Assembly: GCF_028464065.1 (NCBI RefSeq) | Contig: NZ_CP116808.1 | Span: 3,005,501-3,069,500, forward strand | Direction of reading: 5' to 3' | Source of the DNA: Saprospira sp. CCB-QB6 | Lineage (GTDB): Bacteria; Bacteroidota; Bacteroidia; Chitinophagales; Saprospiraceae | Length of the DNA: 64,000 nt | In this document: piece by piece, positions 8,428 to 18,800 of the stretch | Numbering within the stretch: the first letter of the stretch is position 1 | Layout of the letters: every line of letters begins with the position of its first letter | The notes under the pieces: generated by a model | The model's database searches: none | The model's input: only the letters and a program-made list of their open reading frames with translations | What the model was told of the DNA's origin: nothing | Made by a program: the position numbers and the translations under genes

Positions 8428-8551
8428 GCCTTCGCCTCGCTGCGCTCGTCGGCGCTACGTTTCGCAGCTCGCTGTTCGCTCGGCCCTGCGGCGGCAAAGC
8501 CGCCTGGGGCTGGCCCTTTGGGCCACTGCTGCACATCGCTAAGCCTGCGGG
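8428..8551 (+). repeat. CIR element, B-like
   Basis: Forward copy beginning TTGGGGCCTTC and ending CATCGCTAAGCC. Hairpins GGCGGC-AAA-GCCGCC and TGGCCC-TTT-GGGCCA are intact. The terminal pairing is imperfect, the only full copy where it is. The 8206-8427 stretch upstream shows no gene. Confidence 0.8.
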
Positions 8552-8595
8552 CGCTCCGCGCCCTGCTAAACGCAAAGAACAGCCGTCTTTGGACC

Positions 8596-8628
8596 AAAAA
8601 AAGAGCCGCCTATAAAAAATAGGCGGCT
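8596..8628 (-). terminator. Terminator of the alpha-2-macroglobulin gene
   Basis: AGCCGCCTAT and ATAGGCGGCT form a perfect 10-bp stem with a 5-base loop, followed on the minus strand by seven T residues. It lies 15 bases beyond the stop codon. Confidence 0.85.
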
Positions 8629-8642
8629 GTAGTGTTTAGCCC

Positions 8643-11600
8643 TTAAGGCAAAATATTGATCGCTAAGGGGGCGGCCCATTGCCGCTCTTCCTGTGTATAA
8701 TAACGGAAAACAGAAGAGGCCGAGCTCTCATAGCTTCCAGGAATATCAGCTTTGAGCGCCAACTGAAAACTGCGCTCTTCCTGGGCCTGTAGTTGGTCCA
8801 AATGTAAAACCACAAAGTCTTCAAATAACTCAAAATGCTCAAAATGTCCCTGCTCTTGCAAGACTTTAAGCTGGCGAAGTTGGGGAGATAAGCCTGCCGG
8901 AATGCCAATCATGGCCATCACTACGGGCTGGTTTTGCTCTCCTTCTGCTTTCAATTTGACTTCTAAGCTGGCCTGCTGTCCCATCTGAATCTCTTTTTGC
9001 AAAAGCTGCGTTTTCAAACGCAACACAGAAGCTGCTGAGTTTTGAGGGAGCTTAGTGTTGTAAGCCAGTTCTAACTCAAAGGGAAGTGCTTGCTTACAGC
9101 CTTCATAACGCAATTCTATGCTTTGTTTGCCTGTGCTGAGGTAGGGCGTCAAATCGGGTAGTACAATTTCTTTCTGGCCAGCAACAAACTCCTGACTAAA
9201 GAGCTTCTTCCCATCTTTATAGACCAAAATACGGCCTGATTCTGCTGCCCGTTTATTCAATTCGGTATAGGCTAATATGGCCTTAAGGGCCAAAACAGTT
9301 CCTTGGGTAGACCCATAACCATAGTAGTTTTTGCAGTTGGGCAAAAAATCTATGGCTTTGGTCACTTTAGCCGTCAAGCCATCATAACGCATGAGGGCAA
9401 TTGCTGTTAGGGCGGTGGCTTCTGCTAAAAGGGCCTGACCTGTAGAGTTGACCACAGAGCATTTTGCTCCTTTATAGGCTCCATCTTTTTGTTGGGCCGC
9501 CCGCAAGAAGGGGAGAAGGTTTTTACCTCTGCTATCTTTGGCCGCCCAAAGGGCATTGGCTACTAAAGCCGTGAGATAAGGATCTTCAGATTTTACAGCC
9601 TGCTTATAACTAGCAGATAGTTCCTTTTCAATTTCTTGGCCTAGGCCTGCCTCTGCTAAAGCCCAAACAATATAAGCATCGGTAATTTCAGAAGTGGCCC
9701 AAGAATGTAGATGATTGGGATTTTTTTTCCAACCTCCTTTGCCATCACGTCTAGATAATAACCATTTTTGCGTGCGCTCTATCAAAGCGGGATCAACATC
9801 AAATACAGCTTGCATATCAATGAATTGCATCAAGCCATAGGCGGTTAGGGCCTCATGTCCAGGGTCTCGTCCCCACCAATCAAAACCTCCAGAGGGCGAT
9901 TCATAGCCGGTCAAACGGCCATAGCCTACTTCTAGGTATTGTTTGGCCTGCGCTTCTAGGGCGGGGCGGCTCTGATTGCTACTTCTTAGATAATTTAGAG
10001 CCAAAAGGTTCGGGTAGTTGCTACTAGAGGTTTGCTCAAAGCAACCAGAGGGCATTCGCATCATGCTCGCAATGCCATCCATAACTTGGTCCAAACTATT
10101 GGGGTAAATTTTAAACTGAGCGCGAATACTTCCCGCTACAGGCTTTTCTAAGTTCAGCTGCATACGGTTCTTTAAGCCTTGTCCCGCATAAACTGAACGA
10201 ATAGGAAACCCCTTATCTAAGATTTCTAACTCTTGCTCCATCGCATCATTAAAAGCCTCCCCTTTTAGTTGTAGGACTAACTTTCCCGATTGGGCCGTTT
10301 GCCCAATTTTGACCGCCACAAATTTAGTGATGGCCGTTGCAGGGGCTAACTCAATCATTTGCCCCAAATCGCTAAGTAGTTCTACCCCCTGAGGAAGCTG
10401 CAAACTGAGCTGCACTTTCTGAAGCTGACTACTACGGTTGGCTATGCTTACCGGAATTTCTAAACGATCCTGCTTAAGGACCTGCGCTGGGAGCTTGGTC
10501 GATAAGCTCAAAGGGGTTTGCACAAAGAAACGACTGCTTTGGCGACCAACACCAGTCGCTTGTCCACAACCCTCTACCACAACTTTAAACTGCGTAATGG
10601 CATCGCTACAATAAAAACTTAGCTTAGCCCGCCCATTCTCTAGTTGAATTAGGGGCTCCCAGTATAAGGTTTTTCTAAAATCCGTCCGCTTTTCAGGCAT
10701 GGCCTGCTCTGCTGTATAAACAGGGGCATAGAAGTTTCTAGCTCGGTCGATTTGCATGACCACCTGACGGAAAGCCGCCTCTTTATGAAGCTGCTCTCGT
10801 CTAGGCATGGGCTTGGGCATGCGCTTGTTCATGACTCGGTCTTTTTCTACTAATTCAGCCACTTCCCCTAATGCCTCTTTTTTTTCTTCTTCCATAGCCC
10901 CTTCAGGCGCTAGTTCATCTTCTTTTTCGTCTACAAATACTTCTTCTAGCTCAGGCTCATTTTCTACCATTGCGGGAGGGGGCGGTGGAGGAGGGGGCGG
11001 CGGTGGAGGAACTCCCACACCTCCAATCATTCCATTTCTCTCCCCTTCTAGCTCTAAGACAGCATCATCAAACTGAGGAGACTCTAATCGTCTTATCTGA
11101 GCCTGCTTTTTCGCACGACTTAGATTTAATTTAGCTATAGCAATTTCTTTTTTGCGCTCTACTAAGGCCTTTTTGCTAAACTGAAGGTTGGCCGTACGCT
11201 TTTCTCCTTTTCCTTGAAGCAAAACCCGCTTTGTGGGCAAAAAGATTGACCCCTGAACAAGTCGAGCTTCGGTAACTTCTTCCGAAATACTAATCTGATA
11301 TTCTCCTTTGTTGTTAATCTTGGCCTCACCTAGATAGCGACCACGACCATAAAACTGTAGTTTACCTTTTTTAAAGTGGCGATCAGGCTTTTCTTCCTGC
11401 TGTACTTTTCCCGATAGTTTAATTTGGCGATAGTAGAGGACATTGCTCTGTTGGCCATAAACCGAAAAGCTAATGACTTGGTCAAAAAAGCCCTGATTAC
11501 TCAATTTTGCTTGTACGGCTCCTTGATAATTGGGCCAGAATATATTGTATTCTCCAGCTTCATTAGTGCTAAAGCTTTTGCCCGCTAATTGAAGTTGAAT

Positions 11601-13349
11601 ATTTGGAATGCCTTGCCCTTGAGCATCAACAATTTTGCCCCAAAAACGGGCTTTTTCTGCGCTATAAGCATTGTTAGGGGCTTGCTCCAACTGTTTCCAG
11701 TCAAAGCTTCGCCAGCCCTGCGTGAGAAGAAGCTGGTCCAAAGCTGTAGGACGATGAATATGGGGCTTTTCTCGTTCCAAATCGTCTACAGAATCAAAGT
11801 AAAAGTTGGGGGAGGCAATCTTGCCCTTCAACTGACTGCTCAATAAAAGGCTAGCCAAAATATGTGGCTCTTCATCATCGGCAAAGCTGAGCAAACTTTC
11901 ATCTACCACAGATAGTCCAAACTGCCCATTTACGGGCTTCCCTAAATGGTCCGTTATCCGAATATTTAATTCTACTAACTCTCGAGGAAGATATTTCTCT
12001 TTGGCGGTTTGAATCTGAATTTGCAAGCGCTTCTCGCTATTAGCAAAGATTAAACGCTCAGCTATAGGTCGCATCTGCTCATCAAATAAGGTCATTTGAA
12101 CAAGGCCCATAGGCAAATCAGCTATAGGAATCTGCAAAGGGGTACTTCCTGCAACAAGCTGTAAGTCTTTACTATAATAAGGCTTATACTGTTGGTGTAG
12201 GACTAGAAAAGCAGCCTGCTCTTTAGTGCTCAATAAATCTAAGTCTAAAAACTGACTGTTCTGATTGCGTAAACGTAAGCCCATACTTTTATTAGACTGT
12301 ACCTCAGGTAAAACAAAACTATCTTGTTTTACCTTGGGACTTAGCACTTTGGCATAATAACGCTCTCCCGACTTGGGCTGAATCAATAAACTGCCCATGC
12401 CCGCATGATAACTACTAAAATCTTGGATGTACTGGCCCTGCGCATTAAATATTTGTCCAGAAATAGCTACGGCCTGCCCTTTTTCATCTACTGCTTTAAA
12501 TGCCAGTGTCTGCCGAAATTTAGGCAATAAATTCCCCCCTTCTGCAAAGAATTGTAGGTCCACTTGCCCCATTTGTAGGGGAACAGGGCGAGCAATGGCT
12601 TCTTGTTGTCCCTCAAAGGGAAAAAAGATATTGAGTAGGGCCTGTTGCGTAGACTCCTCTTTGGGGAGTTGAGTCTGTACCAAAGCTTGGCCCATCCCAT
12701 TTGTTTTCCCTTGGCCTTCTTTTATTTTTCTACCATTTATAATTAAGTGATAGCTAAATACCTGATTAGCCAAAGGTTGTTTGTCGAGCTGCTGTAACTG
12801 AAGCTCGGCATTGACCTGCTGCCCTAAGGCATAGGATTTCTCCTGAAAGCGAAGCCGCATATTTAAACGAGGTAGCACAGGCTTTTGAACCTGAATCTCT
12901 CGCTCGTAAAATTGCTGACTATTCTTTTGCCATTGGGTGTAGGCCTTTATCTTATAATAACCTCCAGAAAGACTAGCAGGCAACTGAAAATCACCAGCAG
13001 TTTGTCCATTTTCTAGGGTATAGCGCTTTTTATCCAATACCTGCCCTTTCCCATTGAGCAGCTCCACATAAACAATCTCCGAAATTGTAGAGGGAGAGAG
13101 ATCAATAGGATTACGCAAATAAACAGAAAACCAAAGATCTTCTCCCGGCTGATAAATAGGCCGATCGCATTGCAAATAGACCAATTCTTGGCCCCGATCA
13201 TTTTGCCTCTGGTCCATTTTAGTCTGCAATTGCTTCAATTTAGGATGATTAGAAAATGGCGAGCCCCCCGAAAGAGCATAGCCAATTCCTAAGCTAAATA
13301 GCAACAAGCTAGACAAAGCAAGTAGCTTAGAATGACGGAATAAATACAT
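8643..13349 (-). CDS. Alpha-2-macroglobulin family protein with thioester site
   Basis: A 1568-residue exported protein with an N-terminal signal or anchor segment (about residues 8-27). It contains MG1/MG2-type beta domains (YLQCDRPIYQPGEDLWF), a carboxypeptidase-regulatory-like insertion and a macroglobulin core. The thioester domain carries GCFEQ with C1103 and Q1106, so a Cys-Gln thioester can form. A run of 12 prolines near residues 780-792 followed by an acidic stretch (ELEEVFVDEKEDE) separates the two halves and may be a flexible bait or spanning segment. Bacterial A2M traps incoming proteases and is often paired with PBP1C; no such gene is adjacent. This version belongs to the long Bacteroidota type. 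It is monocistronic with its own terminator. Confidence 0.88.
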   Translation of the reverse strand: MYLFRHSKLLALSSLLLFSLGIGYALSGGSPFSNHPKLKQLQTKMDQRQNDRGQELVYLQCDRPIYQPGEDLWFSVYLRNPIDLSPSTISEIVYVELLNGKGQVLDKKRYTLENGQTAGDFQLPASLSGGYYKIKAYTQWQKNSQQFYEREIQVQKPVLPRLNMRLRFQEKSYALGQQVNAELQLQQLDKQPLANQVFSYHLIINGRKIKEGQGKTNGMGQALVQTQLPKEESTQQALLNIFFPFEGQQEAIARPVPLQMGQVDLQFFAEGGNLLPKFRQTLAFKAVDEKGQAVAISGQIFNAQGQYIQDFSSYHAGMGSLLIQPKSGERYYAKVLSPKVKQDSFVLPEVQSNKSMGLRLRNQNSQFLDLDLLSTKEQAAFLVLHQQYKPYYSKDLQLVAGSTPLQIPIADLPMGLVQMTLFDEQMRPIAERLIFANSEKRLQIQIQTAKEKYLPRELVELNIRITDHLGKPVNGQFGLSVVDESLLSFADDEEPHILASLLLSSQLKGKIASPNFYFDSVDDLEREKPHIHRPTALDQLLLTQGWRSFDWKQLEQAPNNAYSAEKARFWGKIVDAQGQGIPNIQLQLAGKSFSTNEAGEYNIFWPNYQGAVQAKLSNQGFFDQVISFSVYGQQSNVLYYRQIKLSGKVQQEEKPDRHFKKGKLQFYGRGRYLGEAKINNKGEYQISISEEVTEARLVQGSIFLPTKRVLLQGKGEKRTANLQFSKKALVERKKEIAIAKLNLSRAKKQAQIRRLESPQFDDAVLELEGERNGMIGGVGVPPPPPPPPPPPPAMVENEPELEEVFVDEKEDELAPEGAMEEEKKEALGEVAELVEKDRVMNKRMPKPMPRREQLHKEAAFRQVVMQIDRARNFYAPVYTAEQAMPEKRTDFRKTLYWEPLIQLENGRAKLSFYCSDAITQFKVVVEGCGQATGVGRQSSRFFVQTPLSLSTKLPAQVLKQDRLEIPVSIANRSSQLQKVQLSLQLPQGVELLSDLGQMIELAPATAITKFVAVKIGQTAQSGKLVLQLKGEAFNDAMEQELEILDKGFPIRSVYAGQGLKNRMQLNLEKPVAGSIRAQFKIYPNSLDQVMDGIASMMRMPSGCFEQTSSSNYPNLLALNYLRSSNQSRPALEAQAKQYLEVGYGRLTGYESPSGGFDWWGRDPGHEALTAYGLMQFIDMQAVFDVDPALIERTQKWLLSRRDGKGGWKKNPNHLHSWATSEITDAYIVWALAEAGLGQEIEKELSASYKQAVKSEDPYLTALVANALWAAKDSRGKNLLPFLRAAQQKDGAYKGAKCSVVNSTGQALLAEATALTAIALMRYDGLTAKVTKAIDFLPNCKNYYGYGSTQGTVLALKAILAYTELNKRAAESGRILVYKDGKKLFSQEFVAGQKEIVLPDLTPYLSTGKQSIELRYEGCKQALPFELELAYNTKLPQNSAASVLRLKTQLLQKEIQMGQQASLEVKLKAEGEQNQPVVMAMIGIPAGLSPQLRQLKVLQEQGHFEHFELFEDFVVLHLDQLQAQEERSFQLALKADIPGSYESSASSVFRYYTQEERQWAAPLAINILP

Positions 13350-13597
13350 AGGGATTGCAAAGTTAAGTGAGTGAATTTTTTTAGATAAGTAACCAAAGAG
13401 AAGCCTTTTTTAAAATAAAAAACAAGCCTTTGCTTTATCTACTCAAAAGATGCAGCATCTTTATAAACTGGTGGCTTAGCCCGTTACATTTTTAAAGAAT
13501 TTGAGGAAAAATGATTGGATCCTATAAAAAAATACTATTTTAAAATCCATTGTAATTCCCTATTGAAGCCTACAAATAATATTCTTCCTAAATTTTA

Positions 13598-13999
13598 ATG
13601 GATAAACTAATGGAACTAAAAGGGCTAACTTTACACTACCATCCTCAAGAACATTTTATTGAGGGTAAATTTTCAGGCGTAGCTATTTTTGAAACTGGAT
13701 TACAAGCTATGCAATTAATTATAGAGGCTATTGAAAAACACGATTGCCCCTATGTGTTTTTTGATGTTTCAGAAACGCTTTCTATGTCTACTACCTCAGA
13801 AAACTTTGAGTTTGGTAGTAACCTGATGGATCTTGGGCTCTCAGATGATCGCTATCGTTGGAGCATTTACTATAAAGTGGATCCTCATATCTATGAGTTT
13901 TTATATGATCTGGCTAAAATGCAAGGGATTAGCTATATTCATATAGATAAAGATAAGGAGTCGGCTATGAAATGGTTGATGCAGGAAAAAAAAGCCTAA
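13598..13999 (+). CDS. SpoIIAA/STAS-like domain protein
   Basis: A 133-residue soluble protein resembling the SpoIIAA-like (STAS/SEC14) fold. It has a first strand and turn (LTLHYHPQEHFIEGKFSG), a helix (ETGLQAMQLIIEAIEKH), a central buried strand (YVFFDVSE), and a last strand with a K-x-x-SAMKWL helix typical of the family's C-terminus. A conserved phosphorylatable serine as in anti-sigma antagonists is not obvious. It stands alone between the A2M gene on the other strand and lgt, 51 bases before the lgt start. Role unknown. Confidence 0.6.
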   Translation: MDKLMELKGLTLHYHPQEHFIEGKFSGVAIFETGLQAMQLIIEAIEKHDCPYVFFDVSETLSMSTTSENFEFGSNLMDLGLSDDRYRWSIYYKVDPHIYEFLYDLAKMQGISYIHIDKDKESAMKWLMQEKKA

Positions 14000-14015
14000 G
14001 TCAATTATTTTTTTC

Positions 14016-14023
14016 TACTTTTG
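14016..14023 (+). promoter_or_regulatory. Candidate -7 box for lgt
   Basis: TACTTTTG fits TAnnTTTG and sits 28 bases before the ATG at 14051. It would place the transcript start downstream of the TTG at 14021, supporting 14051 as the true start codon. No clear -33 box is seen. Confidence 0.35.
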
Positions 14024-14050
14024 TGGCAAGTTATTTTTAAACCTGCCCGT

Positions 14051-14899
14051 ATGAATTTCCTACTCAATTATATTCCCTGGTCCCCTGATCCAGTGCTCTT
14101 CCGCCTCGGAAGCTTTGAACTCCGCTATTACTCGCTCCTCTTTGCCCTAGGCTTTATCTTCGGCTATATAATTATCCTTAGACTAGTCAAAAAAGAAGGA
14201 GAAAAACCCGAGTTGCTGGACCAATTTCTTATGTATGTGGTAGTCGGAACCATCCTAGGCGCCCGCCTTGGTCATTGTATTTTCTATGATTGGGAGTACT
14301 TTTCTCAACACCCACTAGAAATAATCTTGCCTGTACAATTTGAACCCGAGTTCCAGTTTACAGGCTTTAGAGGCCTTGCCAGCCATGGCGGCGCCTTTGG
14401 TATTACAGCCGCTTTGCTGCTTTTGGCCCGCAAACAAAAGAAATCAATCTTCTGGTACCTCGATAAATTGGCGGTGGTGGTCCCCCTTGCAGGTATGTTT
14501 ATCCGCTTGGGCAATCTCATGAACTCCGAAATTGTTGGAGAACCCACTGATCTAGCCTGGGCCTTCCAATTTAGACTTATGAGCCCCCATGATGGAGATC
14601 CCATGGAGCCCAGACATCCTACTCAGCTCTATGAGGCTATTAGCTACCTAGCCATTTTTGGCTTTATGTTTTGGTACTACGCAAAACGCTACGGAAAAGT
14701 CCTAGAAGGACAAGTATTCGGGGTTTTCTTTGCCCTCCTTTTCTTTGATCGCTTCTTGTTGGAGTATACCAAAATCAATGAAGGAATTGGAGAAGATGCC
14801 TTGATTAACATGGGACAAATCTTGTCGATCCCTTTTGTCCTTATCGGCCTCTACCTAGCTTGGTCCAAAAATAAACCCCCTACACCAAAAACGACCTAA
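14051..14899 (+). CDS. lgt: Prolipoprotein diacylglyceryl transferase
   Basis: Inner-membrane enzyme that transfers diacylglycerol from phosphatidylglycerol to the lipobox cysteine, the first step of lipoprotein maturation. At 282 residues it has normal length. The Lgt signature region reads GMFIRLGNLMNSEIVGEP, with the invariant RLGNxxNxE, and an earlier ...RGLASHGGAFG segment carries the H-G motif. Seven or so TM helices are visible. The start was placed at ATG 14051 rather than the in-frame TTG at 14021, because the protein then begins with MNFLLNYIPW as in homologues and a -7 box overlaps the TTG. Its clients here include several lipoproteins (30280, 33284, 49400, 58895). Confidence 0.94.
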   Translation: MNFLLNYIPWSPDPVLFRLGSFELRYYSLLFALGFIFGYIIILRLVKKEGEKPELLDQFLMYVVVGTILGARLGHCIFYDWEYFSQHPLEIILPVQFEPEFQFTGFRGLASHGGAFGITAALLLLARKQKKSIFWYLDKLAVVVPLAGMFIRLGNLMNSEIVGEPTDLAWAFQFRLMSPHDGDPMEPRHPTQLYEAISYLAIFGFMFWYYAKRYGKVLEGQVFGVFFALLFFDRFLLEYTKINEGIGEDALINMGQILSIPFVLIGLYLAWSKNKPPTPKTT

Positions 14900-14905
14900 C
14901 GATAT

Positions 14906-14934
14906 AAAGCCTCCTCTTTAGGAGGCTTTTTTTT
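14906..14934 (+). terminator. Terminator of lgt
   Basis: AAGCCTCC and GGAGGCTT form an 8-bp stem followed by eight T residues. The T-run leads directly into the GGGGCC start of the next CIR element. Confidence 0.85.
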
Positions 14935-15054
14935 GGGGCCTCCGCTGCGGCTTCGCCTTGCGGCGCTACGTTGCGCAGCTCGCTATTCGCTCGGCCCTGC
15001 GCGGGCTATGCCCGCTTGGTCTGCGGCTGCGCCGCACTGCTTCACATCGCTAGG
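14930..15054 (+). repeat. CIR element, B-type
   Basis: Forward copy from the lgt terminator T-run and GGGGCCTCC to ATCGCTAGGCC. Hairpins are GCGGGC-TAT-GCCCGC and TGCGGC-TGC-GCCGCA. The ends GGCCT and AGGCC pair. Confidence 0.85.
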
Positions 15055-15128
15055 CCGTTCTGGCCTACGGCCAGTTGGGACCAAATACCATAGTTGGAGC
15101 AACCCCAACTAGTACTGGCCATTACATC

Positions 15129-15510
15129 GGACCATTGGCTGGAAAAAAAATGGTCTGAAAGAACTTCCCAGGGCATTGGCTGGAAAAATAATGTAGTAAA
15201 ACAACTGCATTGGACCATTAGCTGGAAAAAAAATGGTCTGAAAGAACTTCCCAGGGCATTGGCTGGAAAAATAATGTAGTAAAACAACTGCATTGGACCA
15301 TTGGCTGGAAAAAAAAAGGTCTGATAGAACTTCCCAGCGCATTGGCTGGAAAAATAATGTAGCAAAACAACTGTATTGGACCATTAGCTGGAAAAAAAAT
15401 GGTCTGATAGAACTTCCCAGCGCATTGGCTGGAAAAATAATGTAGTAAAACAACTGCATCAGCGCATTGGCTAGAGAAATAATGTAGCAAAACTAATGTA
15501 TTGGCTTTAT
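15129..15510 (+). repeat. 83-bp tandem repeat array (4 units plus degenerate tail)
   Basis: Units start at 15129, 15212, 15295 and 15378, exactly 83 bp apart, with a partial degenerate fifth copy from 15461. Each unit is two related half-units (41 and 42 bp) that both contain ATTGGCTGG or ATTAGCTGG followed by an A-run. In the first half GACCATT and AATGGTC form a hairpin stem; in the second CATT and AATG do. The unit length is not a multiple of 3, so it is not a protein repeat. The region 15511-15608 holds no recognisable feature. Confidence 0.9.
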
Positions 15511-15631
15511 GAGGGAAGTCAGAAGTCTATAAAGGGAGAAAATAGGACCATCAGCCGAGCTAGAAAGCCATAAAAACAACAACAGGGGAGGCTAGGCGGA
15601 GCTAGGACCTACTGGCCGCAGGCCAGAACGG

Positions 15632-15754
15632 CTGAGGGATGGGCAGCAGGGCCGCCAAAGGCGGCAGACCGAGGCGCTTTGCGCCGAAGGGCCGAGCGAT
15701 TAGCGAGCTGCGAGACAGCCCGACCCCGAAGGAACGAGGGGGCAGCCCCAAAAA
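15632..15754 (-). repeat. CIR element, A-type
   Basis: Reverse copy. On the minus strand it starts in a T-run with GGGGCTGCCCC and ends ATCCCTCAGCC. Hairpins are GGCGC-AAA-GCGCC and GCCGCC-TTT-GGCGGC. A separate small hairpin CTGGCC-TGC-GGCCAG follows at about 15611-15625. Confidence 0.85.
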
Positions 15755-15866
15755 GAAATACACTTAAAGAAAAGAGGGCTAGAATAGAAAGAAAAAGAGC
15801 GTAGGGAAAAAAATTATCAAATTCAGTAGACTTGATTATTTTAGAGCAAACATAATTTATATCTCT

Positions 15867-18800
15867 ATGTCGCAGCCCACAGATACTTCTTCTAGCAAGC
15901 AGCTCCTTTTGCAGGCCCTTGAACAACTCAATGTATTGCCCTTAGATGAGCGGCAATTGGATTTATGGTTACTAAATGCCCTGGGGGCAGAATTGCCCGT
16001 GCGTTTATTGGCTAAATTGCTCAAGCAAAAGGAATTTGAGTTTGGTTTGGACCTTCGGCAGCATAAGCAGCTAGAAAGTACCGAAAAAGCAAGGCTTGCC
16101 GCTATGCAGGAGCGTTTTAGTAGCTTGGCTAATCAGCAACAGAAACTGCAGTTGGGTTTTCCTTTATTGCTTTTAGAGGATGAGGATTTGGGGCAGCTAG
16201 TGCAGGCCCCCATTTTTATCTGGGAGTTGCAACTGGAGGAGGCTGGAGATGGGGATCCAAGGCATTGGATGCTCTCTTATGACTCGGCTTCGGCTTTACA
16301 GTATAATGAGTTATTACAGAACTATTTGATTAGTCGCTTTAAGCTAGATTGGGAAGAAATTTTGCCTCCAAAAGAGGAGCTCAAGGCCCAAACTTTACTA
16401 GATGCCTTAAATCAGTTGGCGGAGAAGTTGGGTTTGGATGCACCGGGCTTGCCTAAGCTATACCCTTGTCCACATCCGCAATTGGCGGAGGAGGAGCGGC
16501 CCAAGAATGCCATTTATTGGGCGGGAATATTGGGTCAATTGGAGCAGCTTGAGCAGTTAGATAGTGATTTACCCATAGGTTTGAAGGGCTGTCCCAAGCC
16601 TATTTGGCATAGCCAGCTAGCTGCGCTGCCCGTTAGTGGGCCTGAGCGCAGCTTATTGCAGGCGGTATTCAAGGGCCAGAACGTTCAGCAATTGCAGAGT
16701 ACTGTTGGGCTGCCTCGTTTGCCTATTGCTGCTATTGCGGGCCTATTGGCCGATGGGGGTAATGCCCTTATCATTTGCCCTTTGAATCGGATAGAGGCCT
16801 ATCAGAACCAGTTTTTGGAACAGGGCGTTTTGCCTGCGCCTGCTTGGGTGTGGAAGAACAAAGAAGAGGCTCGTGCGCAACTGTTTGAGCTCTTGGCCAA
16901 GGAACCCAAAAAGCAATCGGATAAGGATCAGGCGAGTTATCAGTTGCAGCTGCAAAAATATCTTTTGCAGTTGCATAAATTGGATCAGGGGCAGGAGGCT
17001 TTGGGCCAAGAGGGCTTATTGGGCGAAGATTGGAGCCAGATGTTGGGCCGTTATTTGGGCTATCAGCAGGAAGAAGGCAAGCAATTTTTGTCGAGAATCT
17101 TGCAAAAGGAAGATTATATCTTTAGTCCCAAAGAGTTTGAGGAACTCTTGCAGGCAATTAGGGAGCAGGAGGCGCTTTTTGCGCCAATTCGGAGCTTAGC
17201 CCACCCTTTGAGTCAGTTGAGAGATGAGCTCTTTTTAGAAAATACAGAGCTAGAAGCGGAGCAGCTTTTGCAAAAGGAATTGCCCTGGAAAACGGAGGAG
17301 TTCCGTCAGTTGCATTTGGATTATAGCAGCTTTTTGGATGCCTACTATGATGAGTTATTGTTGCATCATCAGCAGCATGCGATGGCCTTGCGTAGGCAAT
17401 TGGATCGTCTGCAGGAGATGATGGCCATTTATGAGAAGGTATATGGCGATGAGTTTGGGGAAAATAGAGCGGGTTATAGCAATCGCTTGCGCCTGATGTC
17501 TGTATTTTCTAAGCGTCATCAGCAACTTTTGGCGGCCAAGCAGCAAATTGCCGAGGAATACGAGCAATTGTTATCGCTTTATGATAGCAAGCGATACTTT
17601 GTCTTTGAGCTGAAAGAAATGAGGCAGTTTAACAGCTTGAATGCGCTCTATCAGCACATTCAGGAGTTTGAAAAGCAGGCGCAGCATTGGAGTCAGCGCT
17701 TAGCCAAGCAAATGCGGGAGAAGGTCAATGCCTTAGCGTTGAGTTCTATCTTGCCTTTGGATCGGAAATCGCAATTGCAGCGTTTAGAGGACCGTCTGTT
17801 AGAAGCCTTAGAGGGCTTGAACGCCCTGCCTTTCTTTAAAAAGCGCTTTAGCGTAGCGGCTGATTCTTTGGCAGCTAGAGAGCAATTCTTGCGAGATAGC
17901 TTTGCGCAACTATTGGCCATAGAAGAGGAGTTGCCCAACTTCTTAGCTTTTTATCGCTGGCGGAAGCATTGGTTGTTATTGGGCAAGCGGGGGCGGCAGT
18001 TGCTCAAGGCTTTAATTGCTAGTCGTCCTAAGTCATGGGAAACGGCTTTTAAGAGCTGGTATTACTACAATTATTTATCGGCCACCTATTCATTGGCCTT
18101 GCCTTCGGCAAGGACCGATTTGCAGGACCTATTGGAGCAGGAGCGCAGCTTGCAGCCTCATTTGAGAGAGGCGGCCCGCAAGAATGTTGCTTTGCGGAAT
18201 GAAGAATTACGTCAGGATTGGAAGAAAAACAATAAGTTGCCTTTATCGCAAGGGAGCCGAATTTGGCAGGATGAAAGCCTGGGGGCGTTAATACAGACTT
18301 TGGGTTGGGAGCGCATACATCAGTTGTCTCCAGTAATCATTGCTACGCCTGCCATGCTAGAAGAATTTTTGCCAGAGCGTTTGGCGCATTTTGAATTGGT
18401 CCTTTTAGAATCTGGGGAGCAAATGCCTGCAGAGCGGAGCCGTCGTTTGTTGCAATTGGGGGCTCAGCAATGGAGTGTAGGGGAGTTACCTTTGAGTAGT
18501 TTTAGGGGACAATCGGCTGCTGCTTATTCGATGCAGCCCAAGGCCTTGAGTTTGCCAGCTCCTAGTTTTGGTCAGGCGCTCAAAAGCTATTTGGGGCGTT
18601 ATATTGATGAGGAGCGTTTGCTGGCCAATCAGAAAGTAGAGGGCGTTTGGGCCAACTTATTGGTAGAGTCTAGTCGAGCGGGAGAAAAACCCTTAGTCCT
18701 TTTATTGGATGGTTGGATGAAACAGCAAGCTTCAGGCGATTATTTATCGGCGGTAGAGTCCCAGAATCGTTTAGCTCAAGAGGGCTATTGGGTATTGGAG

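Noticed and set aside
10807-11076. Glycine-rich plus-strand ORF with poly-G run
   Set aside because: It is the antisense of the proline run of the A2M gene; no independent support.
14930-15054. CIR element as a tRNA or tRNA-like gene
   Set aside because: It has a cloverleaf-like plan but no acceptor stem length, T-loop (TTCRA), anticodon arm or CCA signals of tRNA, and stems vary too much.
15042-15490. Overlapping ORFs of 90-116 codons on the minus strand
   Set aside because: They read through the 83-bp repeat in rotating frames; 83 is not a multiple of 3 and the peptides are the same segments repeated. They are an artefact of stop-poor repeats.
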